Positions 13,727 through 27,600 of a stretch of DNA of 64,000 nt are shown one piece after another. The DNA is from Setaria digitata (lineage: Eukaryota > Nematoda > Chromadorea > Rhabditida > Setariidae). The notes below the pieces were generated by a model that ran no database searches, was not told the DNA's origin, and worked only from the letters and a program-made list of their open reading frames with translations. The DNA lies in NCBI GenBank assembly GCA_003640385.1, contig RCAB01000273.1, positions 1 to 64,000 of the forward strand, given 5' to 3'. A program made the translations under genes and the position numbers. How positions within the stretch are numbered: position 1 is the stretch's first letter; each line of letters opens with the position of its first letter.

Positions 13727-14203
13727 TTAAGTAGATTCAGGTTGCTTCCTAATGATATCACACGTAGTGGTTGCTCCAAAATGAGCTCCAGTAACTGCTT
13801 CATCTTCTTCTTGGCCATTCCTGAGGATCTGCTTCAAGGCGTAAATATAATTGTTGGCCATTCGAAGAGTTTCTAGAGACAGGAACATTTGCAAGTTAGA
13901 ACTGATGAAAAATTTTGCATCTTGAAATGAAAAACTCTGAGAATTACTGAATGGAAATGTTTGGAGCAGCATAGACTTACCAATTTTAGTCAGTTTTGGT
14001 TCATCTGGAAGTTGTGGCAGTGTGCGCCGTAACTTCTCCAATGCTTCGTTCAGATTGTGCATTCGACGGCGTTCTCGAGCATTTGCTTTACTTCTGCGAA
14101 TCTGTTTTGTTCGTTGTATGGTTTCTGGACTTCGAACTCGACAACGATATTTTCGTTTCATTCGTTTCACCACATTTTGTCCACAGGGTTTCGCTTCTCT
14201 CAT
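13727..14203 (-). CDS. neurogenin-class bHLH transcription factor
   Basis: Minus-strand exons: 13981-14203 and 13727-13872 (122 aa). The bHLH domain spans about residues 36-90. The basic region is [17 protein letters not shown], helix 1 ends [13 protein letters not shown], and after a short loop comes [23 protein letters not shown] and KLTKIETLR match the neurogenin subgroup better than NeuroD (which has MHGLN and KLSKIETLR). Neurogenins bind E-boxes as heterodimers with E proteins and drive neural fate. The single 108-bp intron (GTAAGT...CTAG) splits the Glu codon of IETLR. That intron has no stop and a length divisible by three, so unspliced RNA would encode a 158-residue protein with 36 extra residues inside the dimerisation domain. 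Confidence 0.88.
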   Translation of the reverse strand: MREAKPCGQNVVKRMKRKYRCRVRSPETIQRTKQIRRSKANARERRRMHNLNEALEKLRRTLPQLPDEPKLTKIGKSMLLQTFPFSNSQSFSFQDAKFFISSNLQMFLSLETLRMANNYIYALKQILRNGQEEDEAVTGAHFGATTTCDIIRKQPEST

Positions 14204-16479
14204 TTCAACTGACTAAATTTTTTTCAATATAAAAATTTTAAATATTCATTTATCTTACAGCAATGTTTTTTTTTTCTACTACTTCTCAAAAAAAAAAAAA
14301 GAGAGAAAAAAAGGAAATTAAATTTTGAAACAATAAGTTTAGCGTAATTAAAGAACTTAATAAGATATGCACAATAAGCTCGTAGAAAATGAACTTTTAG
14401 TGTAGTAGCGTTATGTTGTTCCTCAACGAAACATTTCGCATAGTTTACTTAATTAATGATAATGTTTGTAATGAGTTTACTAATTAAGAATAGTATATTC
14501 AATAGGAATTAGGTAGTGGTCGTAGACAACCTATTAGATAGCCTAGTTGGAAAAGGAAATAGTTCATTGATTGGTGATCTTGGTTGGAATAACATTTCAG
14601 ATAAGTGCATCAACTGGCATAAATACAAAAAAAAAAAGGAAAGATCCTCACCAGTGAATGCTCTGAAATATAAAGTAATTCATAGTGAGACTTATGAAAA
14701 GTTGCTCAGGTAAAAGCGTCAAATCACTGAAAGTAACAACAAGTACTGAATCAAAGAACCTGTTGTTGAGAGTATTTGGAGGTAGAAGATTTCTGATTCA
14801 GGTAGTAGTTTGCTATCAGTGACTTATCCATGCGCGAAGATAGTGTGAATGCTCTTCTCTTTATTACTGATGATATAATTGAGGTGGAAGGCGTGGTAGA
14901 AGGTTTTACACTAATGACCGTCATCGACTAATTTACAGTACTCATAGAAGGAGAGCTGAGACGAAGCATCAGTAGTAGTGAGAAGGCTTTAAAAGTAGAC
15001 TAAATTGTTCATGATATCTTGCTGGTCTCTTAGTTTAAAGAAGATTTGGAGGAGATAATGCAATTATACTTTTCTAACTACTGATGAAATTTAAAAAATT
15101 TGAAAAAAAAAAATGAAGTTCCACTGAGTTTGACTTCTGTTCTTCACGGTATTTCATGGAGTAAAGACAGGTCACTTGATTATCGTTCTCCTACTACTAC
15201 CTATATTTCTAGCTAGCTACCGTTCTCTCAACTGCTCGAAGAATTAAGACAATAATTTTCGTAGGTGAAAGCAGATGTATCCAGCTCTACCGCATGTCAA
15301 ATTAGCTTATGGAGGACGCATAAAATGGTGGCAATTTGATCAGATAAATGGATTACAGAATTACACTGAAAGAAAGGAAAGAATCCAAACAAGCATCCTT
15401 CATTGCGCAACAGAAAGCTACACAGACTGAACACTGACAAGCTTTTAATTAATTACTGGGTATTTTAGAAGCTGATGTAGAAATTATGGATCACTGAGAA
15501 TGCTAAAAGTACGCTATTCTCCATGTACAGGTTTAGGCTCTCACTTCCATCAGTTCGAACAATATCAAAAAATAAGATGAGCATCAGTAATAGCATGCAT
15601 AGCAAAAAAAAAAAAATCAGTAATTATAGAAAAATTAAAGAGAAAATTACTGAAACTCTATCAAGCAGAGAAATAATCGGAAGAATCAACAGGCAATGTG
15701 GTGCAAGCGAGAATCTGAACATTTCGAGATGTATTCCGCAGTATCAAATATTATCATGATTACAATAAATACTTTATTGCTTCTAGTATAAGTATAAATG
15801 AACTTGAGATAGAAACCGAAAGCTATATGTTGGCAGTTAAGCTTTTCATCAATGAAAATCATCAATTATTAATCTTAAAATATACTCCAAAATTTACGCA
15901 CTGAAATTTATTATCTGAAAAATAAATTTCTTTAACACTTTCTAAAGATTTTGAATGTTAACATGGGAGGGAGTTCAGGCTGTTCCATAACTAGATCATG
16001 CTTTATAACATCAGCTGTTTAATGTTGTTCGCTGCAGGTACCATAGCTTTAAAAGCTAACAGACATCACTTGAGTGAATTTCTGGAAGGATAATAGGATG
16101 AAAAATAATAGGAAAGTAAAAATTCTTGATTTTTATATCGATTTCAGTAGTAAAATCCAAAACAACTATATATTCTTTACGAACCAATGTCCTGCATTTC
16201 TTTTTTTCGCTGTTAAAAAAACATTAGAAACACTTTAAGAATAATCGTGCTTGGGAGGTTCGTTAATGTTTCCTTCATTTTATAACAAATCATCCCACAT
16301 CAAATGACCTAAGAGAAATAATGAAAAATATCAGCAAATAAATATAGTAACAACAGTACTGTTAGCGCCCTAAACTATTTCTCAAGAATTGTAGTTGAGA
16401 TACAGTTAAGTCCACTTAAATGTCGCTTTAATAACTAGTACATTTTGATAAAGTCTGCAACTACTATAAAAAATGGAGA
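14204..16479. other. intergenic, no recognised gene
   Basis: I can support nothing here. A few short open frames occur (for example 14516-14713 from a non-ATG start, and one of 35 codons from the ATG at 14830), but none has a recognisable motif or a matching splice partner. Confidence 0.45.
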
Positions 16480-16796
16480 CTATGCTCATCCATTGCACTT
16501 CCAAGTCCTACAATAAAGCGGTCATCCTCCTTGACAGCCGAACCGTAAGACAGAAAAAGCGCATAATCATCTATAAAAAAATATAGAAGGTAATTATTTT
16601 TATCTAGTTCAAATCCGCTATTTATAGCTACGTATATNCTATGCTCATCCATTGCACTTCCAAGTCCTACAATAAAGCGGTCATCCTTCTTGACAGCCGA
16701 ACCGTAAGACAGAAAAAGCGCATAATCATCTATAAAAAAATGTAGAAGGTAATTATTTTTATCTAGTTCAAATCCGCTATTTATAGCTACGTATAT
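16480..16796. repeat. contig-edge duplication around a single n (158 bp)
   Basis: Bases 16480-16637 recur at 16639-16796 on either side of the n at 16638, with only a couple of substitutions. The duplicated piece contains the possible minus-strand exon described in the findings. One of the differences changes a Glu codon to Lys in that frame. Confidence 0.85.
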
Positions 16797-17313
16797 TATA
16801 TATCAACGATTCCACTAGCTCTTATCTTTCGTGCAAATGAACGACGTGTAAAGCATATTGCAAGAATTTCAGAACAACCAAAAGATACTTTATCTTCAAC
16901 AATGATGACATATTAAAGTTTTATATTAAAAAAACGACCGATAAAATTCAAAAAAGCTTTGAAAACAAAAATCGGATGTATAAACAATGAATCATGAAGC
17001 AAAGGAATTGAGAAACTGAAAATTTGTCCTCCAAATAATTTTTACATCCTTCGGAATAAGTTTTCTGTAACACGAACAACTTACAAATTCATGAGGGTTT
17101 TCTCGGCAGAAAAGGTCACAGCATATTTTTTTTTTTTTTTTTGTCAAATCACTTTATATCCTTTTTCTTGGGAAATTCTTTACTAACGCTTTTACGCTTC
17201 TAAAACAAAATATGCGCGAGTAGGTCATGAATTCCTGAGACTAAAGTTTGCAGTCTATTATGGAAATAACACTAACAACAAGAAATACAAATGAGAAGAA
17301 AAAACTGGTCAAA

Positions 17314-20300
17314 TTACTCATCGTCACGAGCCCGCTTTCGACTTCGCCCAGCTTCTGAAACAGTTGATAAATTATTTGCCGTAAGAGAAATCAAAAACGG
17401 CAAATGAGAAAGCATTTTCGATATCTTAGAAAAGGAAGCCAAAATCTTCCACTGAGAAAGAGCTTGAAAAAGTATGTTTAAGGAAAGGTGTTAGCAACTG
17501 CAAATGATTCTATTTTTATAAGCAGGTAAACTGTCAAGAAGCGGGAGTTGAAGATTGAATTTTAAAAATAAGAATCAAATTTAAACTGTAATACCTTCAA
17601 CACGGAATTTGAGATCAAATTCTTGGTCAGCACCTAGGTATGAATCACAAATGAAATACAATTTGTAGTGCATCTTTCCTGCTGTCAATGCAGTGAAATC
17701 AAGTGTCATTTTCGCTTTCTGATGAACTGTTAATCTAAAAAACAAGATAAAATTATTTTTCTCGCTGCTTCATCTTTCACATTAACAGCAAATTACCTTC
17801 GCTTNTAAATTACCTTCGCTTGTTATGTAGATACCACTTTTACAGATTCACTTATCAAAATCTTCCAAATACTGCAAANCAAATTACCTTCGCTTGTTAT
17901 GGGAAAAATGTAGATACCACTTTTACAGATTCACTTATCAAAATCTTCCAAATACTGCAAAAGCTTTTTTTTTCTTTTAAGAAAAAACAAACAAAATTAT
18001 TAAAAGAAGATTCAGAGGCTGGACCTCTTTATTGAAAAAAGAGTATTGGAAGAATGATCTCCGATAACCAGCCACCATCCTTCTTCTTTCCGTTTCTGTG
18101 GAAAAAGTGGTGCCACCACAGGTGGAGCCATTCCATTCAAATCATTTTCACGTTCCATTTCTACAGTAATATTTACCGTATCACCACTGTAATAAAATCA
18201 AATTAAAATTAAAAAAGTTCGATTCGACGAGTATGAATGCTTTCTTCAGAGAAAAAATCAACCTCCCGAGAAAAATTCTGTGAACTCCTAATCTCAGCCT
18301 TAAAATAATAGAAATCTAAAGTACAAATATTTCGGACTTTTTTTTTCTGTACCACAATAATTCCAGATAAATGCAGTGTAAAGCACTTACACGGTAATGA
18401 TTCCATTATTTTCAATTTTGTGTTCGACTTCAATGCTGGGATAATGATTGCAAAATCGAGCAACATCCGACATTTCTGCTGGAGTCATCTGTAGAAGTGC
18501 TTGCCGAACGTCATCCTCCAAATCCAGCAAGTCGAAGATAGACGACACCTTCTATAACGGGCCAAAAAATTAGAAATTCGATATGGCAAGTTACATTGCA
18601 AAAATTAATGCAATTATAATAAATTAGCTAAGGAAATTACAACCAGCATTAATTAAGGTGGAAAATAATTTCTCTCTCTTAAATTTCGATTTCACAATAC
18701 TTTACACTGGCAAAAGGATAAGTTAAAATTAAAATTTTTCGTCCTTAACGTATACACAAATAATGTTGTTGCTATTTAAAATTATTTTCCGGTACTTGGT
18801 GGAATTTTACTTACTGGAGCAATTTAAATTTAATTAATGCAATAATGCCCTCTTGAAAAATTCTATAAAAACCTTTTCTTTGCATCGTTCAAGTAAGGCG
18901 GCTGAACAGTGAGGAAGTTGTTTCAAATATGATTCACTGGTGGACATAGCTTGTGTTAACATTTGCGATAATTCCATCGCATGAACTGCCGGCATCAACC
19001 AACCATTACTTAAATAAAAAAATATATGAAACATAAAAACGAAATAAAAACCTCCGCATCAAGAATAATCTTTTGATGAAAATAGATTTCTGATCCATAA
19101 AGTGATTTGATTTTCTCCCTCATTGTACTGATTCCCACCCACACAGTAGGAAATGGACTGAATGAAACAGGCATTACTCAGACAATGAGTAATCGATCGA
19201 AACTATGTTTTTAGTTTTTTTTTTTTTACATCAAAAATTCATATCTTTAAACTTCATACCTGCTTAAAACATCGACACATGCTTGAACCAGACGAATTGC
19301 TCTAAGAATGACAACTTCAGTGTCTTTATTCAGCTCAGCTGACAATTGTATCCGAGCCAAGTGAGCGTTCATTAATAAATTAACCTGGAAAGAAATCCAA
19401 ATGACCAAATTGAACTGAAATCCACATTTCTACTTTTCAGTAACTGATACTGGTGGAACCACTCATATGCTTTTATTTAATTAAACAATCTTCAAATTTA
19501 ATGAAAACTGAACAAAAAATGAAGCAAAGAATATAATTTAACTATCAAGTACCTTGACATGGGGATCCGTAAACTTCTGATGTTTTTGTTGCCCTGATAA
19601 TCTGTCAGCCAGTTGTTTCAACAAAATATCTTCTTTGTAACGTATCGGCATATTTGCGAATTCACTAGCGTTACTGATAATTTCAATAAGAGCACGTAAT
19701 TTGGTCTTTGCACTCAAAGACATACTGAACACTTCTAGAAAATCAATCTTTCTTTAAAAAAGTAATGAACCCTTGCTCCCTCACTCGCAACACCCAGTTT
19801 GTAACCCTTAAAAATGTCCCCGCTTGTAAATCTTAAGTCTGTAAATGAATTATAGCAATTAGTCCGATTTTTTGAAAAAAAAAACTTTCATTTCTCTTAA
19901 TTCCAAATTTATAAATAAGGGTCGAGTTAATCAGAATCAAGAATGGCTCTTTCATTTCCTTCTATAATTCAACAAGTCTGCTTGTTTCCGAACAGTTTTA
20001 GAATTGAAAACCATAAGTTTTTCTCGAAAAAAAAAAAGTAAAACGGAAATATGCAAAATTACCTATCGTTGTATAACTTATGTAGTAATAAGCTGCAATC
20101 ATTCCCAAATTAAGTGGTTGTGTATCCATATCATTCTTGATTGTAATGCATTTCGAATTTTCCAAGTCTTTTAACGTATTTTCCACTAATTCCGAAAGGC
20201 TGTCAGATAAATGACGATGTGTTACACCTTGCAAATTGTAATAATTCGGATTCTGCGTCATACGGCGGTATAAAAGAGTCCATGTCAGGTACTAAAACAG

Positions 20301-21603
20301 GATCTCTAACAAAAGATAATATCAACTGTAATGGAAAAGATCCAGTACAATGGGAAGTTGCACTCACAGAAAGACGGCCTTAATTTTGTCCACGATAAAA
20401 ACTTTGTAAAAAATTTCATCCCAGCAACTTACATCAATTGCATCCTGCTTATTTTCGATTGTTTTAGTCACAATTTCGGCATTAAAATGATCATGAAGAC
20501 AGTGATCCAAGTGCGACTCAACAGGAAGAGGCTCATAAAGAAATTTTTTGAAGAAATCCTTTTTGGACGATTGACACATGAGAACGCATTTTGCTGAAAT
20601 AGAAAATTGCACATGTAAAATTCAAAAAATGTTTTCTCCGTCATATAAAAGAAATTTTATGAAAACCCACGTGTATCCTTAAAGAACTATTTTATCAGTT
20701 AATGTTAGTGAAGAGTGACAACCTTAACTAAGAACACAAGTCCAGATCAAACCATTAATGAAGCTGGGACTATAAACTTCGCCAATTTAAAATGATGGCA
20801 GGGAATTTATGCGAAAGGAAGGAATTAATAAGAAAATATGCATTATAGTACAAATTCCCGCAAGTAAGAAAATCAAATTTGTGACTTAGAATTGCACACT
20901 TTCTTTGTTGACTAATAAGAAATAGCTTTATCTCCGCGCATAACACTTATGTCTTCTTTTTAGGAAAATGTCAATCACAAAAATAGATTTCGTTACCATC
21001 CTCATCGATTCCAGGTCTATTCGCTAATCCAACCATATGCAAAACGTCGCCTATTGGATAGTCTTCATAAACATGGTATTTTCCGTTGTAAAACTGCGTA
21101 TCCATAATAATCACAACGTAAGCACTCATGGAAATTTGATAGCACATTGTGCGTGGGACAATGCAAACCTAAAATGTCATTTTAAAGCGGGGAAGTATGT
21201 AGTCGGTAAGAATGACCGCTAAACCGATAGATGAAATAAAATGAAATGAAAGAATTGGATCGTAAGAACCTTAAAATCATAATAATCGCGTAAGAATCAT
21301 GAGAATTACACATCATAGAACAAGCCTTAAGGGAAACTCTGCGATGAACTATGTCCTGGATAAAGGTCATAGACTACAAAAACCAACTCCAACAAAATTT
21401 GAAATTTGCATTAATATCAAACTTATGGATACAAATAACTTAACAGAATCTATTTAACGTAAATTTCAGAGTAATTTATCTAATATAGTAAATTCTAAGA
21501 ACACAGTCATCAAGTCATAAACATAAGTCAGAGTAAAGAGTATATATATATATATATATAGTAAAGAGTATATATATACTCTTTACTCTGACAACGGCCA
21601 TAT

Positions 21604-21672
<69 letters not shown>

Positions 21673-24600
21673 ACAAACAAACCTGAATCGCGCCACTTTG
21701 GAAAAGCTGTTCTACAACGGCCATATCCTTTACATTTGTACCTTCATGCAAAAATCCAACTCCACAGGAGAGTGTTTCTTTTAAAGTTTTATCCTGTATA
21801 ATACACAAGAATAAGCCAGGGAAAAATGGGCGATATTAATTCAAGTAAAAAAAAGGTTCGGAAATTTGAAAAAAAAAAAATTTGAAATGGATCAACACAG
21901 CACCTGAACATTGTCCAGCAGCTTAACAAAACTTGGTTCTTGTGGATTAATGTGCAAAAATCGCTTCGACTGTCCATCAGCATGTGCCATTGTGAGCATA
22001 TCGACAGCAGTTGACCTCGACTGCCGTCTACTAGGTACAAAAACGAGTGCAGGGCGCGGCCGTAGTTTACCACCATGTCGTACAACTGCTGCATAAACTG
22101 GTCGTGCCATTGCTGCCAGTCGAGAAGCAGTGTGTGATAAGTTGAAACCCTGAAAAAATTTGGAAAGATTGAACAGCGACCAAATATTTTCGCTTAATGA
22201 ATAATTTCTGCTTCTAACAACGATGTTACCAAGAAAAAGTATCTTTCTCTACAGCAACAAGATCATGCCTTAAAAAATTAAGGGGAAAACACCTGGATGA
22301 ACAGTTCCAATGGAAGTGGCCTACAGTTCGGTGCAAAATTAAACGTAGCTTGCGATGAGCAACCAAGCCATTGTCCTACATCTCTTGCATTGGCTAGTGA
22401 CGATGAAAGAGCAACGATCCGAACTGTTGAATCTAACTGTGACGACATATAACGCATGCGTGAGCATATTACTTCCAATACCGGCTAAAAGAAATGAATT
22501 ATCTAATGCAACAATAGAAGTTAGGCGACACTGAATGAAAACGCAGTTAATATCGAAAGAAGTATTTTTCTTTCATTCTTTGAATGAAGAGCAGTGCTAA
22601 CAAAAATTAGGGAGAATTTAGTCCAACATAAATTACGTTAGGTACCACTACACCGCAGCTATCTTCCTTCTGCATTATTTATTAGATGGCTTCTCTTCCT
22701 AAAAGGAAAGGTTGCCACTGCATTTTTCCTCTTAAAAACAAGGGAAAAACTACGCTATTCATGATCAGGATTTGAGATCAACGGTAAGAGGCAAGTCTCA
22801 AGTGTTAAGTGATAGCATTGAAGCAAAGAGATTCAATATGACTCTAATACGTTGTGTATGATTAACGAACCCCGTTACTCCCTCCAATCATATGAAGATC
22901 GTCGACGATAAACAATCGTACAGCTTGAACATTTTTCCGCTGTTTCCAACGACGACTGACATTGTCCCACTTTTCTGGTGTTGCTATAATCAACTGACCC
23001 CGTTGCAATAACTTGAGATCAGTGGATGGCTCGCCTGTTAACATAACAACTGTTTTTTCTAAAGCTGCTCCGATTCTTTCTTGCCAATCGGTAAATTTCT
23101 AAAAATTAATTTCATAAACAAAACAATACAATATGCATTTTATACAAAGATATATTGTAACTAACAATAACGCAAATCTTCGATGTATTTAATAATATTT
23201 CGCAATAACAGAAAAAAAAATCAGAAAAAAATCTAAAATCAAACTTTTTCTGCCAAATCTTCCATTGGTGTTACATAAACAGCTTTCGCATCAGGTCTGT
23301 TATCAAAATGACGAAGAATAGCAAATTCGGCACAAACAGTTTTACCACTTCCATGCGGTGCACCAATAAATACATTATCGTTACCCTCGTAAACAGTTCG
23401 AAAAACTGCAAATACCACAAGTTTCAAATTTATTGATGTGAATGTTAGGAAAATGAAGGCTTGCAGACTACTGAGTCAAGGTTTCAGTTTTGTAAAACAT
23501 GTCAATCTGTTTTCCGTTTATTTCCTTTTTCAAAAATTTTCAACATCTACACTTCTTATCTGCACATGATAATCATGATAATCTGTCATCCGGAAAGTTC
23601 AGAATATCGACATTTGAAAATGACAGGGCAGAACACATTTGAGATTCTGCAAAACATCCAACCCTTTTTCCAATTCATTTTTCCATTTCACTTGAAAAGG
23701 AAGAGAAGAAGAAAAAGAAAAGGGAGTGGCGTTCACCTTGTGTTTGGATAGGATTGAACACAGATATGTTTTTCTGTTCAAATACTGACTGGAAAAGCTT
23801 GTTGTTCAAGGCTGGCAAAGGCAATGGTTGCAAATCCAATAATTCGGTTGGAGGTGGATATTTTTCGGGCAAAATTAAATGCCGAAACGATATTGGTAAA
23901 ACAGTTTCACTACCAAGCCATCGATCGGAAACTGAAATCGTGTCCTTTCTTTTTAACCATTTTACTTTGAGGTGGACAAATCTTTAAAAAAAAAACTTGG
24001 TTAGGTAAGGGAGTTATTCATCAAAAAAAAGAAATGAAAATAGAAAAAAGAACAATACCTATGCGTATAAAATACAGTGGTGGGAGCGGATCAAATACTG
24101 GTACAAACATTTTCACTAAATGTTCATCCTCACAGAACTTTTGCTTGAGAAGGAAATATTCGTGATGTAGAATCAGTTCACCATCAACATCTTCCACAAA
24201 TATCCAAAATCCTTCAGCCGTCCCTATAAACTTTTAATGTTTTACAAATCACTAGAATTCATACAAATTAGTAGAGCCAGATTCATTAGAAAACAGACCG
24301 TGAACGCGAGCATCCCACAGAAAATCGGGTGTAACTGTGAGTTCAATTCTCAAAGTTGATCGTGTTATAGGCTGAATCAGTGCCGTCATATCTAATTTCG
24401 GTAACTGCAACATAAAACTGAATTTGCCCATAAATTACTTAAAAAAATTGATGGAAAAAAGAATGAAAATATATGGAACAAAACTGGTCGAAATCTGCAC
24501 CTGTCGAATGAATTTGTATAACGGCTTGCCCATTTTAGGCATTTTCACCAATTCCCCAAGCTGATGTTGGTCAAGATCGTATAAGCGTTCAAATGAAAGA

Positions 24601-27600
24601 TTTTTCTTGTCAATACTCCGAACAACCTTAAAATTTATTTAAAATAAAATTCATAACACCGCACATTTTAAAGTGAGTTCAGAGAAAATTATCAAGAACT
24701 CCAAAAAATCTCGGTATTTAATAAAAAAACAAACATCGGAGGGTATTTTCTTGAACTGGTGAAGAGGATTAAGTGACTGCCATTGCCGAGCGCTGATCAT
24801 TTTGCAAACGCCAAGGACCTTCTAAAAAAGATAAGTGTGTTTTGTATTCAACAGACTATGCATTTTAATCACTAACAAATACTGATAAATATGAATGAAA
24901 CGATAAGGATCATGACAATAGGGAACCAGTATTGTCTTTTATGGATGAACATTAAATTGCAAAAACTCAACCAAGGGAACAAACATACTTGTGCTAGATG
25001 TGCCCAACCTCTCCACAGTACTATTTCAAAGAGTGCTCGGAATAGTCGTCCTGCGGACTGACTAATAAATACCATATCACTTTGAAGTGCGAAACCTTCT
25101 AACTTCAATTGAGAAATGTAAGCCTGAAAGATTCAGATCACAAATTAAAGTGTTAAATTTAGATACAACGCAGCACTGGAATGGCAATCATTCTTGGAAG
25201 CCTGACAAACCAACTTTTATGAGCAAAATTTCTTATCCAGAAGAGAAGGAGAAAATATGACCAGTCTTGCATCAAAACAACTTTAATCATATCACTACCT
25301 GCAGAAGAACATTCACTTTTGCACTGCTTTCTTCCAAACTTTCCTTGATTGGAACTGGTACATGCTCAGCAAGTTTCTGTAGTTCCAGTTTTTCCTCTTC
25401 ACGGACCATGATATTTCGGAATTCCGACGACATTGAAAATATACGAAACAAGTCAATTTCAGTCGCTGTCGCCTTGAGCAACTGATTGTATGTTTGCATT
25501 GTATCATGAGTACAGTAATAGTGAGAGGCAATCCGACCTAATTCGGTTGCCTAAAATAAGTAGAAAGAACTATTTACACAAGCACTACATTCGCATCATA
25601 TTTTTTCTATGCGCTTACTGCTTATAGCGCACTTTCTTTTCCAATACACCTCAAGTAGACATAAATGATCAGAACAATTGATCTAAGGAACACTCATTAA
25701 AAGTTCACTAGTTTCCTTCTCTCGACAGGATTCATCAAGTCCAAAGCTCAAATGAAAGATAAAAGGTTCACCTGGATAAGCCCACTTCTCCGGTCGTATT
25801 TGACAAGATTAGCTTTATCTAATTGTGCTGCAGCTGTATGAATTAAATCTGCACGTCGCTGTTCTAACAGAGGGTCTGCTTTCTGAAAGTGAATAGATGT
25901 TTTTAATCAGATCTTCCTGAACAGTTGTAAAGGAAAATACAAGGAAAGTTTAATTCGATAACGATTTGCTTTCAAGCCTCTTCTATCCTTAAATAATAAC
26001 TGAATACAAATTTATAAATTTAGATACCGCTTGTTCATGTGAAATCCCATACAACGTCGGTGATTTAACCATTCGAACATATAAATACGTATAACCCAGC
26101 CAATTCATGGCATCGCTAACATTGTTGATTGTTCCCAATACTATTTCCGCATTCAGTGTATCAGATAATTTCGAGATCAACTGACTTTCGATCGGCAACT
26201 GCATGTTTAAATTTCAAGTTTTAGATATCTTAAAAAATAACACCGCTCTCTAAACAAATACGTAGTGAAATTTGATGCGATGCTTAAATTTAACAAACCT
26301 GCTGATTCATGAGTGATAGATAGTATTGAAGTTCAGAATGATGTGTTATCATAATACCTTTACCCTTCGAATCATACTGAGGTCGACCAGCACGGCCAAG
26401 CATCTGTAGCTAGTAAGATGATAAAAGGTGAGCAGAAACCTAACTAAAATTTTTAAAAGTTGTTTGGTCATTTCAAGACAAGTTACGAACTTTTTAAGCG
26501 CAAAACATTTTCCATACAGAATAAGCTACGTGAACTGCGATATTTCTACTATAAGTAACATATTAAATTAGTATGAATAACATACTAAGGCATTATAGTA
26601 GGAATTTCATAATGTGAATGAGAACAAACTTCATTTTGGAAAGAATACCTGCATAACATCTAGAGCGCCTAATTCGGTCCAACGCCCAATTTCTGGACTG
26701 TAAATTTGTGTTCCCTTGATGATCACAGTATGGGCTGGCAAGTTGACACCCCACGCTAGTGTGGCTGTTGAAACAAGCACCTAAAACAACATCATTTGTC
26801 GTTTTCAAAATATTTGGGTTTTCAGAAATTCCATCAAAAAATACGAAAAGTATCACGTTAAAGCAACACCTGCAAGTGACGATCGGCGAACAAATCCTCA
26901 ACGAGAGTACGATCAACACGAGTCATACCAGCATGATGGATTGCGAAACCATAAGGAATCAAGTCCCTCAAATCCGCATTTGCCACCTAAAATAAAGGAT
27001 GTAAGAACAGAAATAAGTGATAGTAAGTGATTTTATTATAGTATGTATATATGTACTATGATAAAAATCTGAATATCTACTACTGTTTGATGCGCTTTAA
27101 GCATAGTAGGAAAGACAGAATTAGTCTTACTATGATAAACAAAAAACTGTAAACAACCTGTGATGCCTCACTCCGAAGGATTTCTGTGCTTGCACTACCT
27201 TCGCGCATGAATGCACTTAATGTATCCTTTTCAAGACAAGCATCACGTATAGCTTTTGCCGTTTTCGCCGTTTCTTTTCGCGAGTGCACAAAAATCAGAA
27301 CCTGAAATGACAACATATATTTATATAAAAATATATATATATGTCATTTCTTCCTTTGTCCGCTATATATATAACAACATCAGAGAGGTTTATAATTCCA
27401 GCAATAGGAAAGAAACTGCCTCCAAAACACCAAATCCAGCCAAAATAAGAACAAACCTGGCTTTTTCCAGCATGCTCCATCACTTTGTCATAAACGACTT
27501 CATTCATTGCTTGATACCGTTTTAATGCTTTCTTCTCCGTAATACCGATATACTGTTGCTCAAGTGGAACAGGCCGAAAACTGTTATCGAAAAAAAACAA

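Noticed and set aside
21515..21808. 97-codon minus-strand frame across the microsatellite
   Set aside because: It is BRR2 exon 32 read through into TA and GA repeats of the intron. The real exon ends at 21683 with a consensus donor.
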